A stretch of DNA of 64,000 bases from Rhipicephalus microplus. Taxonomy: Eukaryota > Arthropoda > Arachnida > Ixodida > Ixodidae. Under the pieces are notes generated by a model. The model saw only the letters and a list, made by a program, of their open reading frames with translations, searched no databases and was not told the origin of the DNA. The position numbers and the translations under genes are program-made. Location: NCBI RefSeq assembly GCF_043290135.1, contig NC_134707.1, positions 80,990,987 through 81,054,986 on the forward strand, read 5' to 3'. How positions within the stretch are numbered: position 1 is the first letter of the stretch; each line of letters begins with the position of its first letter. Positions 12,272-23,157 of this stretch are shown here, one piece after another.

Positions 12272-12536
12272 CCGTAGCATCATGAGTGGTCGTGGCTGCG
12301 GTGACTATTCATGATGGTTTTATTATCATGACATTTTGCCATCAGCTATCACCACACATATGTCACGCCACTGTCATGATTTTATTACTTTCATGTTTTA
12401 GCCCGCGTTAGAGCGAGGAATTTTAAGGCCCCTTTACAGCCACGCACCATATCATTGTTCATATCTGTAGTCAATTGAAATGGCGCTCTTTGGCCATCAA
12501 TTGGCTCTTGCGCCACTAAAAACTACTCATCATCAT

Positions 12537-13986
12537 CAAGTCACCCGCCGACGAAGTCACCAGACTCCAGGGTCACACAAAAATTTTTAGAGTATCTAAA
12601 AACGTTGCGTCACACTAGGCTGATGACGAGTCTTCAAAAGACAGCACTTCGTCGTAGTGTAACAAAATTACAAACCGAAAGCACCAGCGAAACGCATCAG
12701 CAGACCTGTCGCCAGCGAGTGATCGCGGAAGATCTGCAGCTGAGCGAAAATTTGTCCAAGTATTTGCTTCAAACGACCACAAGAGGAAAAATCTTGGGGG
12801 AGACAACAATGCCACCTCCAAGGCTTCCACGGCGTTTGAGTAGGCATTTTGCGGACCCCACGCAAGTCTGTTCTTCGCTTTTGTTTTGTGTATCCCCATC
12901 CGGTCCCTCGACGCTGTGGATTAGGCTGGGGCTGCGCGACGTAGCCGGAGATGGACAATGGTAGAGAGCAGAGAGCATGGCTGAAAATGAGGTGCAGGTG
13001 TGCTAGTTTGGTGTTGCTACGTGTGCCTCCAGTGTGAACAACAAGTGTCAACGAAATGTTCAGAGCACGACAAGGCTCGGACGGAGTCTTCCAGAGACCA
13101 TCGGTGGACTGTTTGTGTCGTTATACTGTGTATATGGCGACGACACGACAAAATACACTCTCAATGACTGTCGGCAGACCAAAATTAATGACATGTACGT
13201 GCGTCTATATAGTGTGAACGCGTTTAAAAAGAACACGGCTGCTCCAGGTACACTTTTGGGACTGTTTTTTTTCGTGTTGAGAGCGCAGCCCCTAGAAGCT
13301 CCATCCTCATTTGGGGGCACAAGGCCCCGTTGATGGTTGCCGCAATAGAGCGAATAATAACTAAGAATAATAAAGACGAAATAACGATTAGGATCTCCCA
13401 AACCACAATCAATTACACAACATTCACCTTTACCCCCACAACTCTGCGACGCATGTACGCGAGTTCCCCCCGTGGGAAGATGTGGGCAGTAATTTTTGAA
13501 ATATCGAAGTATTAATTTTTAGTTCAAGGGCCCACTAAGCTGTTCTTCCGTGCTGTTATACCACAAAGTCATGGGAGCGGCATGAGACGTTCAATGCGAT
13601 GTACTTTTGGGATCATGACTGTTAACTGTCAAAGAGTTGGGAATTTCTTTAAGATGTAGTGTAAAGTTAGCAGCCGTGTCGTCTACCCGTTCCTCCTTTT
13701 ACCTTTGCCTTCTGTGCCACCTCCTTATGTACGGTATAGCCTTAGTAAATTACGCGCTGCTAGACCCAATATGACTCGCTCGTCGTTGGGCTGCGACGTT
13801 AAACCACTGTAATACAATTATAGAACCAACGTTGTTCTCAGGCACATATATATAGCAACGAATGAGTTATCCATAAGGCACAGTAATGCACTACTTTTTC
13901 TTACAAGAAAAATTCTCAACATTTAACTCTTATTTGAAGGTGCCCAGAGTGACCCTATAGGGCACATTTTGGCAAACAGTCATTTC
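12537..13986. other. Intergenic stretch, nothing recognised
   Basis: This lies between copy 2 and the end of the M13-like gene. Short ORFs exist (for example 12605-12964, +) but show no family motif, signal peptide or splice pattern that I can support. Confidence 0.5.
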
Positions 13987-15921
13987 TTAACAGGAATTGA
14001 TGCAGCATATTCGCTGAGTCATATATGAGCTCGCGGGGCATTCGAAAGTTTTCACAAAAGCCGGCGAATTCCTCAGGACAACGTTGGCGTCCAAGTGCGG
14101 CGTCGCTTCCAGGAAGCTCGCGCACCTGTCGTACACCCACGTGATGTACGCGAGCCGTCCAATAGACATTTTCGTGCCATCCACTTTTCCAATGGTGTTC
14201 GAGCGCTCCGTCATAGCGGCATCGATCGCCGACACCACTGCCAATGCGTTAGTGGCTGTGACTTGGTAGTTGGACCCATTGAGGTATCGATCCGCAAAGC
14301 ACTCAAGGCGCATCTCGATATTTTCGCGTGTTTTCGGAGACCAGGGGCGTTCCAGGAGGAAAGACCACATTTCATTGGCCATCTCCATCGCCAATGTAGG
14401 AACATTCAGAGCCATGGTATTGTGGACCTTGTGATGGAGCAGGGCGTACATGTTCGTTGGGACGTAGATGACGTCGCCATACCTCACTAGCGATGGCGAT
14501 AAGAGGTCCTCGGAGCTAGGCACTTTTCGCGCCACCTTCGCTTTTCGGACGTCGAAGCCGTAAGACCGGGTGGCGAACAAGTTGTGCGCGAACGTTTCCG
14601 ACAAGTCCGGAACTGCAATATCAGAGGTTATTTCATCCGGAAGCATCATCTTGAGCCTCTCCAGTGCACCAACGAGGTCTTGCTCGGGCGTACCGTAGAA
14701 CATCGGATGCCCTTTAGCGCGGTGGATAACGTTGGTACGGGTCTTGGCGAACGTGGCTCGGATGTAGTCATCCATACCGCCGCTGTGCACCGCGTCCATT
14801 ACGATTCTGTCCTCAATTTCGCCGATGCCGAGTGACTTGCACGAAATGTGCTGCGGGTGCTCACGCAGACCAATTGCGCCGTTGTCGATCTTCTCGAGAC
14901 TCTTCACAGCCGTGCACACTATCACGTAGGCGATCGCCGTAGGCTGGCGCGATGCGTCGACCAAGAAGCTCAAGACGTCGCTTAGTCTCTCTTCTGCCCG
15001 CGTGGCTGTATCGGTTAGGTTCGAGTACACTGGCTTGATGATGTCATCCACGATGACAGCCCAGTCACCTTTGGAGAGGGCAGAGAAAGGAGAAATGGCA
15101 AGCGCTTGGGAATGAGTGTGTGAAGCATTGACGTGCTGCCTTGCGGGCAGGCGTTTTTCGAGCTGTGCTAGCTGATCGACTGTGACGGATGTCTTGAGCG
15201 CACCGTTGACGTTGTAAACGGCTGGTTCGACGAAGCTGTGGTCGTCATCTAGAAAGCAGTGGTCATTCCTTTCAATAACGAGAGTGGTGCCTACTTGGGG
15301 CACGAAGAACGACAGAACTCCAGGCAGGCCGTACCTGAAGCTGAGCTGAGCGAAGAAGCGGACCATACTGGAAGAGTTCATGCGTCCGTTCGTGAGTCCC
15401 GTGGCTAGGATGGCAGCCACAAAATCTGCGATGTCTTTTTGCAGAGGTTCCTCTTTTTCCAGGAGGTGTTTCTTGATAGAGGCAAGCATCCGGCCGGCCG
15501 CTGTCGTCCCGGCCCCGACGGCGGCCAGTTCTAGACGCCTTCGCATTACGGCGACGCGGACTGTCGGCGAGAGGCGGACTCTGGTGCCGCCGTCGGCCAT
15601 GGAGCAGACGTAGCCGTAGAAGTCTTCGCAGGGATCGACGCTGGCGTTGACGCCTCGCAGCACGGCGCGGGCCTCATCGGGGCAGCAGAAGGAGCTGGTG
15701 TTCTCGGAAGACCGGCTCACGCTCGGCCGGCCGAAAGTAGCGAGGAGCAGGAGACCGAGCAGAGCAGCGGAGAACGCGACGCCGAGGAAGGTGGACACCA
15801 CGAGCACGGTGGGGTTCGAGCTTTGCCTGACCGCCACCTGATCGCCAATGAAGCCGCCACCACGCGAGTTGGAAGCCGGCGACTGATCGGAGATCTTGCT
15901 GTCCTGGCTGATGAGCTGCAT
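13987..15921 (-). CDS. Neprilysin-like (M13) type II membrane protein, catalytic residues lost
   Basis: One uninterrupted 644-aa frame. A hydrophilic cytoplasmic tail (1-37) is followed by one membrane span (about 38-62), then the M13 hallmark VDPCEDFYGYVC (95-106) with several N-glycosylation sequons. The domain runs to the normal M13 C-terminus (SPAFVKTFECP, last Cys 644). Active M13 enzymes bind zinc with HExxH and ExxxD. Here the aligned positions read MEMAN (512-516) and ATNALAV (about 556-562), and the NAYY substrate motif is also gone. It is therefore probably a non-catalytic surface protein. No intron is seen; typical neprilysins have many, which suggests retrocopy origin or intron loss. 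The start is the only ATG before the membrane span. Confidence 0.85.
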   Translation of the reverse strand: MQLISQDSKISDQSPASNSRGGGFIGDQVAVRQSSNPTVLVVSTFLGVAFSAALLGLLLLATFGRPSVSRSSENTSSFCCPDEARAVLRGVNASVDPCEDFYGYVCSMADGGTRVRLSPTVRVAVMRRRLELAAVGAGTTAAGRMLASIKKHLLEKEEPLQKDIADFVAAILATGLTNGRMNSSSMVRFFAQLSFRYGLPGVLSFFVPQVGTTLVIERNDHCFLDDDHSFVEPAVYNVNGALKTSVTVDQLAQLEKRLPARQHVNASHTHSQALAISPFSALSKGDWAVIVDDIIKPVYSNLTDTATRAEERLSDVLSFLVDASRQPTAIAYVIVCTAVKSLEKIDNGAIGLREHPQHISCKSLGIGEIEDRIVMDAVHSGGMDDYIRATFAKTRTNVIHRAKGHPMFYGTPEQDLVGALERLKMMLPDEITSDIAVPDLSETFAHNLFATRSYGFDVRKAKVARKVPSSEDLLSPSLVRYGDVIYVPTNMYALLHHKVHNTMALNVPTLAMEMANEMWSFLLERPWSPKTRENIEMRLECFADRYLNGSNYQVTATNALAVVSAIDAAMTERSNTIGKVDGTKMSIGRLAYITWVYDRCASFLEATPHLDANVVLRNSPAFVKTFECPASSYMTQRICCINSC

Positions 15922-16194
15922 ACCTGACCGGGCTAGCCGTATCTTCCTTCACGGCTGCGTTTCTTGACACTGACTTTATCCGATACTTCAGCTTGGTGGC
16001 TGTCTTTTAACGCTGCGTGCGGCACTTGTTCCTGGTCCCGAACAGAACGGTGGGCGGTGGCTAGGAACCTCTTCTCCCTGAAATTTTTTTGGCCTGTGCC
16101 CACTACAGACCATTCACTGAGGAGTTTAGCAAGAGACCAGATAGATGTATAATGAGAACATTGAGTGATGCCTGTTAGGGGAGAACCCACTTCG

Positions 16195-16461
16195 ATAAAG
16201 CTAAGTGGCCCCGCCGCGGTGGTCTAGTGGCTAAGGTACTCGGCTGCTGACCCGTAGATCGTGGGTTCGATTCCCGGCTGCGGCGGCTGCATTTCTGATG
16301 GAGGCGGAAATGTTGTAGGCCCGTGTGCTCAGATTTGGGTGCACGTTAAAGAACCCCAGGTGGTCAAAATTTCCGGAGCCCTCCACTACGGCGTCTCTCA
16401 TAATCAAATGGTGGTTTTGTGACGTTAAACCCCGCAAATCAATCAATCATAAAGCTAAGTG
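16195..16461 (+). repeat. tRNA-derived SINE (Ruka-like) with 13-bp target-site duplication
   Basis: The body is 16208-16448. It has a tRNA-like head with A box (TGGTCTAGTGGCTAAGGTAC) and B box (GGGTTCGATTCCC), then a conserved body with CACGTTAAAGAACCCCAGG and a CAATCAATCA tail. ATAAAGCTAAGTG flanks it at 16195-16207 and 16449-16461. This is among the best-preserved copies in the window. The family name is from memory of tick SINEs. Confidence 0.88.
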
Positions 16462-18447
16462 AAAATATGTGGCGTTCATTGGTCGCCTATTTCCTTGCGC
16501 CAAAACCCACCATCGTCATCAACGGAGCTACGCCTGTATTCAAGAAAAGACAAAACATATACTTTGATCATTTGCCCCAAATGTTCGAACTTGGGTAATC
16601 ACAGATCTTAAACAATGGTATGGCTGAACAGTACCAGTAACTTAACAGCTGCGGCTCCCAGCGTCTACACAGTGCGATGTAATCCACTTCGATTGGAAAC
16701 TCGACGGTAGGGTTACAAGTGCGTTTTCCCCCAAATGATGTTTTGTGCGTGCGCGTTAATTTCTTTATAATATTGCCACACCCGTTTCTTGCTTTGTTTT
16801 TCATCCACGAAAGCTGTAACGCGAGGCGCAGATCGCGTCGCAATGTTCGGAAGGCTTCGCGATTGCCTCTCTGCATGCTCATATATTAAAGCTACTTATT
16901 TACGGGACATACCCTCACGTCATACTGAAAGTTCCCCTCTACGCTCACAGTCACATCGTGGCTTGACATCTAAAACTTCTGAAATCCGTGTATCCATCTG
17001 TTTAACCATGTGTTTGATACAAACATCGCCCGTATAAAAACTAGGGTGTGATTGAATCACTGCATAGCCTTTTAGATTTAATTTTTGCAGGCTCTTCATC
17101 TTCATTCATCACTTGCGCGTGGTCTCACACCGCGGCATCACACCTTCAATCGCGTCGGTTCTGAGTACCGAAACCTGCGTGCAGCAAGGCTTTGATTTTT
17201 GCATGTTCGTATTACAGGGTGGCGCGCGAGAAAACAAATTATTTCGACAGCGGAAGAAAGGGTAAATCAAGGGCTAGTCTTTCTTTGACACAACATTAAC
17301 GAGAACTAACAGACAATAATGCGAGAGAAAGTGAAGGGGATGTTATCAGATGTAATTGTATGTAAATGATCTAGAAGAAAGGAAAGTGGATGAAAAAGTA
17401 ACTTGCCGCTGGCAGGATCTGAACCTGCGACCTTCAAATAACGCGGAGATGTTATAAGTCGAGGCTTTCTCGTTCGCCGCCGTGGCAACACCAATTGTAA
17501 TGGGGTATGTGCTACAGAAATCAGGTTAATCCTGTGACCTTCGGGTTAGCAGTGGATTACCATAACCACTATATTCTTTATTGTGAGGTTGGAAAAAAAA
17601 ATCCCCAGCCCGCACCATATGCATATAGCAGGCAATACACAGACCACTGTGGCCATCGTGAACTTACTTGCAGCGCAACACCAGAAAAAATACTGGACAG
17701 GGAAGGAGCAAAAGAGAACCAACTGGCCCAACTTACCGTCTTACCACTGTGGCCGTTCAGACGTAATTAAGGTGATCCGCTGTCACAAATGAGACGACTT
17801 GCTGCTTCCCACGACACAGTACTGCCGCGGGCCGCCTTAATTCAGTGTTCGTCAATTATTATACCCTCGGGAAGTCCTGATCTAACGTAGCAGAGCGGTT
17901 GCCTTCAGTGCTTGCCCACTTCTGACATCTCCTGAATCGGAGTGCTAAATTTAGAAGCCGAATATCTGTGCGCTGCGTGCAATTTTCTGCCTATCTATTT
18001 AAAATTTACATGAAACGTTATGTGGCATCTCGCAACTTTCCCCCGTAAACGTGAAATATCTCAAGAAATTAAAAAAAAGCTAATTGAGAAGTTGTGTAAA
18101 TATGTCTTTCCGTGAGAATTTAGCAGCAGTAGAGCATTTCCGCCTCGACGTAGCGTTTCTCTGCAGGGAAAGCGTCAGGTACCTGACTACCATTGTATTT
18201 TTGTGAAAGTGTATTATCCAAATACGAGTTAACGCTTCGCATTCACCCTTACTTATTTGCGGTCACGCACCTGTTCAACCTAAAGCTGCGAATCGCTTAT
18301 CTTTCCTTCCTAGTCAGATACCCCATTCCCATCAGCTTTTGCAGTTTGTTACCGGCCTCAATCCGGATCATTGACCCACGCGTGCATTATCGGCAGTCCG
18401 TGAGTCGCAGCTGCGTTGAGTTCCACCGCTCTCACGTTTTCTTGGTG
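16462..18447. other. Intergenic stretch upstream of the Kunitz gene
   Basis: Apart from the tRNA-like repeat at 17266-17500, I see no gene or clear element here. Confidence 0.5.
17266..17500 (-). repeat. tRNA-headed repeat (second SINE type), degenerate
   Basis: On the minus strand a B-box-like GGTTCAGATCC (near 17410) follows a tRNA-like 5' part. After it comes a pyrimidine-rich body ending near CTGTTAGTTCTCGTTAATG. This differs from the Ruka-like family. No duplication of the target was found. Confidence 0.5.
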
Positions 18448-18454
18448 TATAAAA
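18448..18454 (+). promoter_or_regulatory. TATA box of the Kunitz gene
   Basis: TATAAAA lies 89 bp upstream of the ATG at 18537. A start near 18480 is predicted, leaving a leader of about 55 nt. Confidence 0.6.
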
Positions 18455-18536
18455 GCTTTTCAGGTGTCGTCGATGTCTATACGTCAGGCGACGTTGTTGT
18501 GGGAGCTTGTTTCAAGTGAGCCGAACGCATTTAAGA

Positions 18537-21500
18537 ATGAATGCTGCCATGATTTTTTGCCTTCTGACCATCGTCTTTTCTGGTAAGCCGGTTCGACGAT
18601 TCATCAGCTTGAAAAGGCCTACAAAGTTTCATAAAATTATGTAGAGGGGACTCTGCCGCGCCGCGGTGGTCTAGTGGCTAAGGTACTCGGCTGCTGACCC
18701 GCAGGTCACGGGATCAGATCCCGGCTGCAGCGGCTGCATTTCCAATGGAGACGGAAATTCTGTAAGCCCGTGTGCTTAGATTTGGGTGCACGTTAAAGAA
18801 CCCCAGGTGGTGGAAATTTCCGGAGCCCTTCATTACGGCGTGTCTCACAATCATATGGTCGTTTTGGGACGTTAAATTCCACATACCAATCAATACAGGG
18901 GACTCTGGCGCTGCGATCGTTCAGTAACCATATGAATGATGCGTAGTACACAGATTGGCTTAGTCTTCGTGCTCGCGGGCTTCAAACACACTTGTGGCTT
19001 TGTTTATTGTTGCGTTTCGGGCTTGTTTCAAATAAAAGGGTGAAACGTTGGGAACTTCGCGGGATGCTTTGAATTGGTGAGTCTAAAAGGCTAATGTGGT
19101 GAGGTGCAACTGTTGAACATTTGCTGATGATCGTCTCATGACGAAGCAGCTTGAAGCCATGTAAAGCCAATTGGAGCAGAAAGTACGAAGTTTGTATACA
19201 TTCGTGCACTATACCCATCATTTCCATGTTGGCTGAAGCGCCGTACGGTGCAGCTCCTTTCTACACTAGCGCCAGAGTTCCATGTAGTGTATATATAAAA
19301 GACTGTACGGGGGGGTTTCGTTATTGTTCACCATCGCGACGATGTTTCTGTCCGGATGCGCTTCCGTCAGCGTTGCAATACCAGGGACTGTAGTCGACTA
19401 CAAGTTTAGTATTGGCAACGTAAGCTACACCTATTGCCGTCGCTGTCGCACCCATGAAAAGAATTGTGCAGATGCTCTGTTAATCGCATTGGCTCATTTC
19501 CGTGACGACAACACCTTTCACGTATTTAGAATTGGTGACTTCTCCTTACAGACACATATTCGTGTCGCTAGGTTTGGGTTGAAAGGTTGGACTCTGTGCC
19601 AAGTTTTAGGAAACATTCTGACAAGACTGGCTAGACAAACGTAGGATATCAAGTATACGAATGATGAACCTTACTTAATGCACGCACACTTACATTAACT
19701 AGTGAAAAGTACCTACTGTTTCAACTGGAAGTACTTAGCCCGACTCTTGCACAGATCAGTGGCAAGCGCGCCATAGTTCGAGATGCGGAGCTTTCACTTA
19801 TTTTCACGTTGTAACTTATTGCAAAATTAAATCAGTGGTCGAGCAGTTGCGTCAAAATACCTGTCAAACACGATGCGGAAGTGATGCTCATTGTTCGACA
19901 CATTCCTCCTTGACGTTTTTTCATCTTTTCTGTTTTCTTTTTTTTTTTCTTGGAGTGACATCTGCATGTCCGCGTCGTACAGCGCGCTAGGACCATTAAG
20001 ATAAAAAGAATTTAATTACAGTGCCATAAAACGTCCTGTGCGTTGGCTTACACGTACTGCAGGCTTAGATCATAGTGTTTGCCTGTAGTAATTGTTATTC
20101 AAATTTTTTAAAATATGATTCGCACGTCACTATACAAGGAGGACTTCTAGCATCTTCTAAAAATCGCATTGGTCCGTGCCCAGGCGCTACGATGATTGGA
20201 CGAAACGGTGCACCAGGGTTCCCCGGTCAACACCACCACGTTTTGTCAGTTTTCATTAACATGCTTTAGTAGATCGCATTGCTTTTTTCATCGCGTAAAT
20301 TAGCGTGAATAGGCTAAATCATTTACAAGATTAAATGCAGTGAAATGTTGAATGCTTAACAGAGTTTCGCTATTTTATCTTTATGTCTGTTATCCACGGG
20401 GACATGTCCCAAATTCTCAACTTCAACCAAGGACCACTAGAATGAGTTCCACTTATCATGCGTAGTGGGCAAGAAAGGCTAAACTCGGGGAAATGAGTCC
20501 TCATAATGCTTGCGGTGAAACGCACCGATTTCCGAGCGAGCTCCTGCTGACGTCATGTTCTTGATGAAATGCTGTAAGCATGTAAATGTGAACGCAAGAA
20601 AAAAGTCAGCGCAACACCAATGTCGTTTGTGTCGTCCTTATACCTCCGTCTTGTATTCCTTTTTGTATATCGTCAATTCATACCAACTATGCGAACTGTG
20701 TGCAATCCTAACGTAACGTGCTGGATCAAGAATTTTTTTTTTCAAGTTTTATTTTGGCGATAAAAGTTTATTTGTGATTGTGACAGATTTTATCACATTA
20801 AGCGGGATTTTGAATTAGGCAAGCTGATCTGTAACTCAATGTGGAGAACACGGAGAAGCAAGACAGTGACAAAGATGACTCAGTGCACGGTATACGAGCG
20901 CCATGATCTGTACTAACGTGTTCTAGTATACCACCAATTGTTTGTACGGTAAGTGCCTCAATAGTGTTACCCTGGTGGTCGGCACGTGGCTGTTTCAGTA
21001 TGCAAGATCTATATTGCTCACCCTGCTTATATTCGTTTGTGTGCCATCTAGCTACTAGCTACGCAGAAATGTTTTCGAATCGTGGCACGTTATCACTGCC
21101 GTACGGACTAAGGACTACGCGATTTCGCAAGGCATTAACATATCAGAAACTTTTCAGTGTTTTTATGCGAGTTCAGTTTGTTACGACGCATGCGCTCCCA
21201 CTCCCCTTTTTAGTGGTCGTTTACATAAAGCTTAGCTGCAAGTTAGCGTCTGGCAGAACCTGTCCTCATGTACTGTACTCAACGGTTTCGCTTTCGTTAC
21301 GTCTTTCACAGCAATGGCCTCGGCACAGGTGGACGTCAAGGACTGGTACCATGGCGTGGACTTCCAAGCGGGCTGCCGACCGGCACCTGTAACCGGTCTG
21401 TGCAAAGCTTCCTTCGTTCGCTGGTATTTCGACGTGACTGCCGGCGAATGCAAGCAGTTCATCTACGGAGGCTGCGGCGGCAACCAGAACCGATACGAAA

Positions 21501-22147
21501 CCATGAGAGAGTGCGAGATCGCCTGCCTCCGTGAGTGAATCGTAAACGTTCAACCGAAAAAGTTTAACCTTCCCAAGAATTAATCGTTGGTTGTCTTGCT
21601 TGACTTCTTTCTCGACCAACTATCGCGTGGTATATTTCCGTAAAATAATGCACGTAACGACTACAATGCGCATTCATTTCTTGATATACACGGACTGGGC
21701 ACGCAGCATGGCAGAAAGAAAGGCGCACAAGCTATATAGGCGATGATTACTGCTTCAGAACAAGATTGATCCTTAAGCGTGCGAATGTTCTTACAGAAAG
21801 GTAGGCGTACTCTAAATATACATGGTGTGTCTGCATTTTACGGCGGTGCACGTGCTAGACTAATAAAAAACGCGAGCTTCCTTTAGAATGTCCTGTTCTA
21901 CTGCAGAGGTAAATTTTCAACCTCACAGGTACAAAATCACTTTCAGAGTATGAAATACTTTTAACACAACGAGTGGCTGCTGAAGAACCTTTTCTAATAA
22001 TTTCGAGAAGCATTTGCATATCATTAAACCGAAATCATTGCGTGTATTTTTGTAACTTATCATTGTTCTTGCTGCTATTTGTGTTCTTTTCCTTCTTTAC
22101 TGTTGCGATATAGAACTCCATGTGGTTCTTTTTTCTTGGCAGGTTGA
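18537..22147 (+). CDS. Secreted single-domain Kunitz protease inhibitor, three exons
   Basis: Proposed join: 18537-18582, 21312-21530, 22143-22147. Exon 1 encodes a signal peptide ([15 protein letters not shown]) and ends TCT G before GTAAGC. Exon 2 starts after TTTCACAG in matching phase 1 and encodes one complete Kunitz domain with Cys spacing 8-15-7-12-3. The P1 residue is Lys (GLCKAS), as in trypsin- or plasmin-type inhibitors. Exon 2 ends at GTGAGT; exon 3 adds two bases and a TGA. If intron 2 is kept, the frame ends one residue later at 21538, so the protein hardly changes. Total is 89 aa. Ticks secrete many such proteins from salivary gland and gut; tissue is not knowable here. Confidence 0.85.
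18645..18907 (+). repeat. Ruka-like SINE in Kunitz intron 1, 11-bp target-site duplication
   Basis: The body is 18656-18896, in the same orientation as the gene. AGGGGACTCTG flanks it at 18645-18655 and 18897-18907. The A box is intact; the B box is altered (GGGATCAGATCCC). Confidence 0.85.
19290..19644 (+). other. TATA box followed by a 100-codon ORF inside Kunitz intron 1
   Basis: TATATAAAA (19290-19300 region) lies 48 bp before an ATG at 19342 that opens 100 codons ending at 19644. The spacing resembles that of a compact gene promoter. The predicted protein has a few Cys ([12 protein letters not shown]) but no clear signal peptide and no family I recognise. It could be a small gene, an alternative first exon or chance. 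Confidence 0.25.
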
Positions 22148-22228
22148 GTTATCTGAATGACGTTCGCAGCAGAAAGCGGCTTGGACAGGTGCATACACCC
22201 AAGAAGTATCAACGTGCACCCTTGCCGA

Positions 22229-22234
22229 AATAAA
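22229..22234 (+). terminator. Polyadenylation signal of the Kunitz gene
   Basis: AATAAA lies 82 bases after the proposed exon-3 stop codon. It supports exon 3 as the terminal exon. Confidence 0.6.
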
Positions 22235-23157
22235 CTGGCTCTGCGATGTTAAATGGCTGTCATACATGTTCATGGTCGATTAGATTTTTCACTCAAGAAA
22301 CATGGTGTTGTGAACATGATGGGGCTATGTTTTATACGTTTTGGGATCTCGAAAGGAAACGCCGGCCTCGGAACGCATGGACGCAGCAGAAGTGGTCGAA
22401 CCAAACTTCGTGTACATTCGCTCAACTACTTTTACAAACGACAATATCGCCGGCCGAATCGAACACGTCGCTAGAGACACGCTGAACAACTTTGTACAAC
22501 ATTACCAATACTACACTCAAACAAACAACAACAAGGTGAAACGAACGTCACTCGTAACAAAGGTACTACGGACGCGGCGTCTCTGAGATACGACGCAACA
22601 CGATGGGTCCACGAGAGCCGACCCGCGGTTGCCGGCTCCTGCGGACCCACCGTGGTAGACGCCAATCACGGTCGTCGCCACAATGTCAAAGATACTCTCC
22701 AATATTTTATGCGCTGCCACCTTGCGTCGTCACTTGCCACGGTGGTCTGGTGGCTAAGGCATTCGGCTGCTGACCTGCAGGTCGCGAGATCGAGTCCCAG
22801 CTGTGGCGGCCCCATTTCCGGTGGAGGCGAAAATACTTGTGCTTGTTAGTGAACACCAGGGGGTCAAAATTTCCGGAGCTCTCCACTTCGGCGTCTCTCA
22901 TCATCATATGGTGGTTTCGAGACGTTAACCCCTAACAGTTATCATTATTACCCAGCCTCGCCGCTGGGTGGCGTTTCTGGGACTTCCACTACTACCATAA
23001 TGTTGATGACAATTCCGCTCGACCGCAGCGCCACCTCCAGCTCGGTGGCTGTTGAACCTAAATGTGGCCTACCGCGCGCGCGCAAACGACCTTACAGGGG
23101 TGACATCACCCCTACATCGTCGATACGAAAACATTTGTAAGTTCTCAAAAGATCATG
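22235..23157. other. Intergenic stretch after the Kunitz gene
   Basis: This contains one degenerate SINE (22735-22935) and a GC-rich inverted stretch near 22600-22650 (ACCCGCGGTTGCCGGCTCCTG region). No gene is supported. Confidence 0.5.
22735..22935 (+). repeat. Ruka-like SINE, degenerate
   Basis: The tRNA-like head (GGTGGTCTGGTGGCTAAGGC) and body are recognisable, with a ~30-bp shortening around the CACGTTAAAG segment. The tail is lost, and no target-site duplication is visible. Confidence 0.75.

Larger units (their letters stand above)
6783..12536 (+). mobile_element. Non-LTR retrotransposon copy 2, I group, full length
   Basis: The layout matches copy 1: leader (6783-7309), ORF1 (7310-8512), ORF2 (8552-12271), 3' UTR and CAT-repeat tail ending at about 12536. 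Each ORF has one premature stop, and no frameshift is visible. The 5' end starts at the same CCCC as copy 1. I found no target-site duplication: the left flank is the antisense relic and the right flank (AAGTCACCCGCC) does not match it. A rearrangement, a deletion at the target, or an endonuclease-independent insertion would all explain this. Confidence 0.88.
18583..21311 (+). other. Intron 1 of the Kunitz gene
   Basis: It runs from GTAAGC to CACAG, phase 1, and separates the signal peptide from the domain, as is usual in small secreted inhibitors. It holds a SINE (18645-18907) and a TATA-led ORF (19290-19644). The rest (19645-21311) shows nothing I can name. Confidence 0.75.

Noticed and set aside
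14095..14490. Plus-strand frame opposite the M13-like gene
   Set aside because: Shadow of the real minus-strand frame; no domain.
16208..16285. tRNA gene prediction at the SINE head
   Set aside because: A and B boxes are present, but the sequence continues into the SINE body, recurs about a dozen times and does not fold as a complete cloverleaf by inspection. It is the SINE head.
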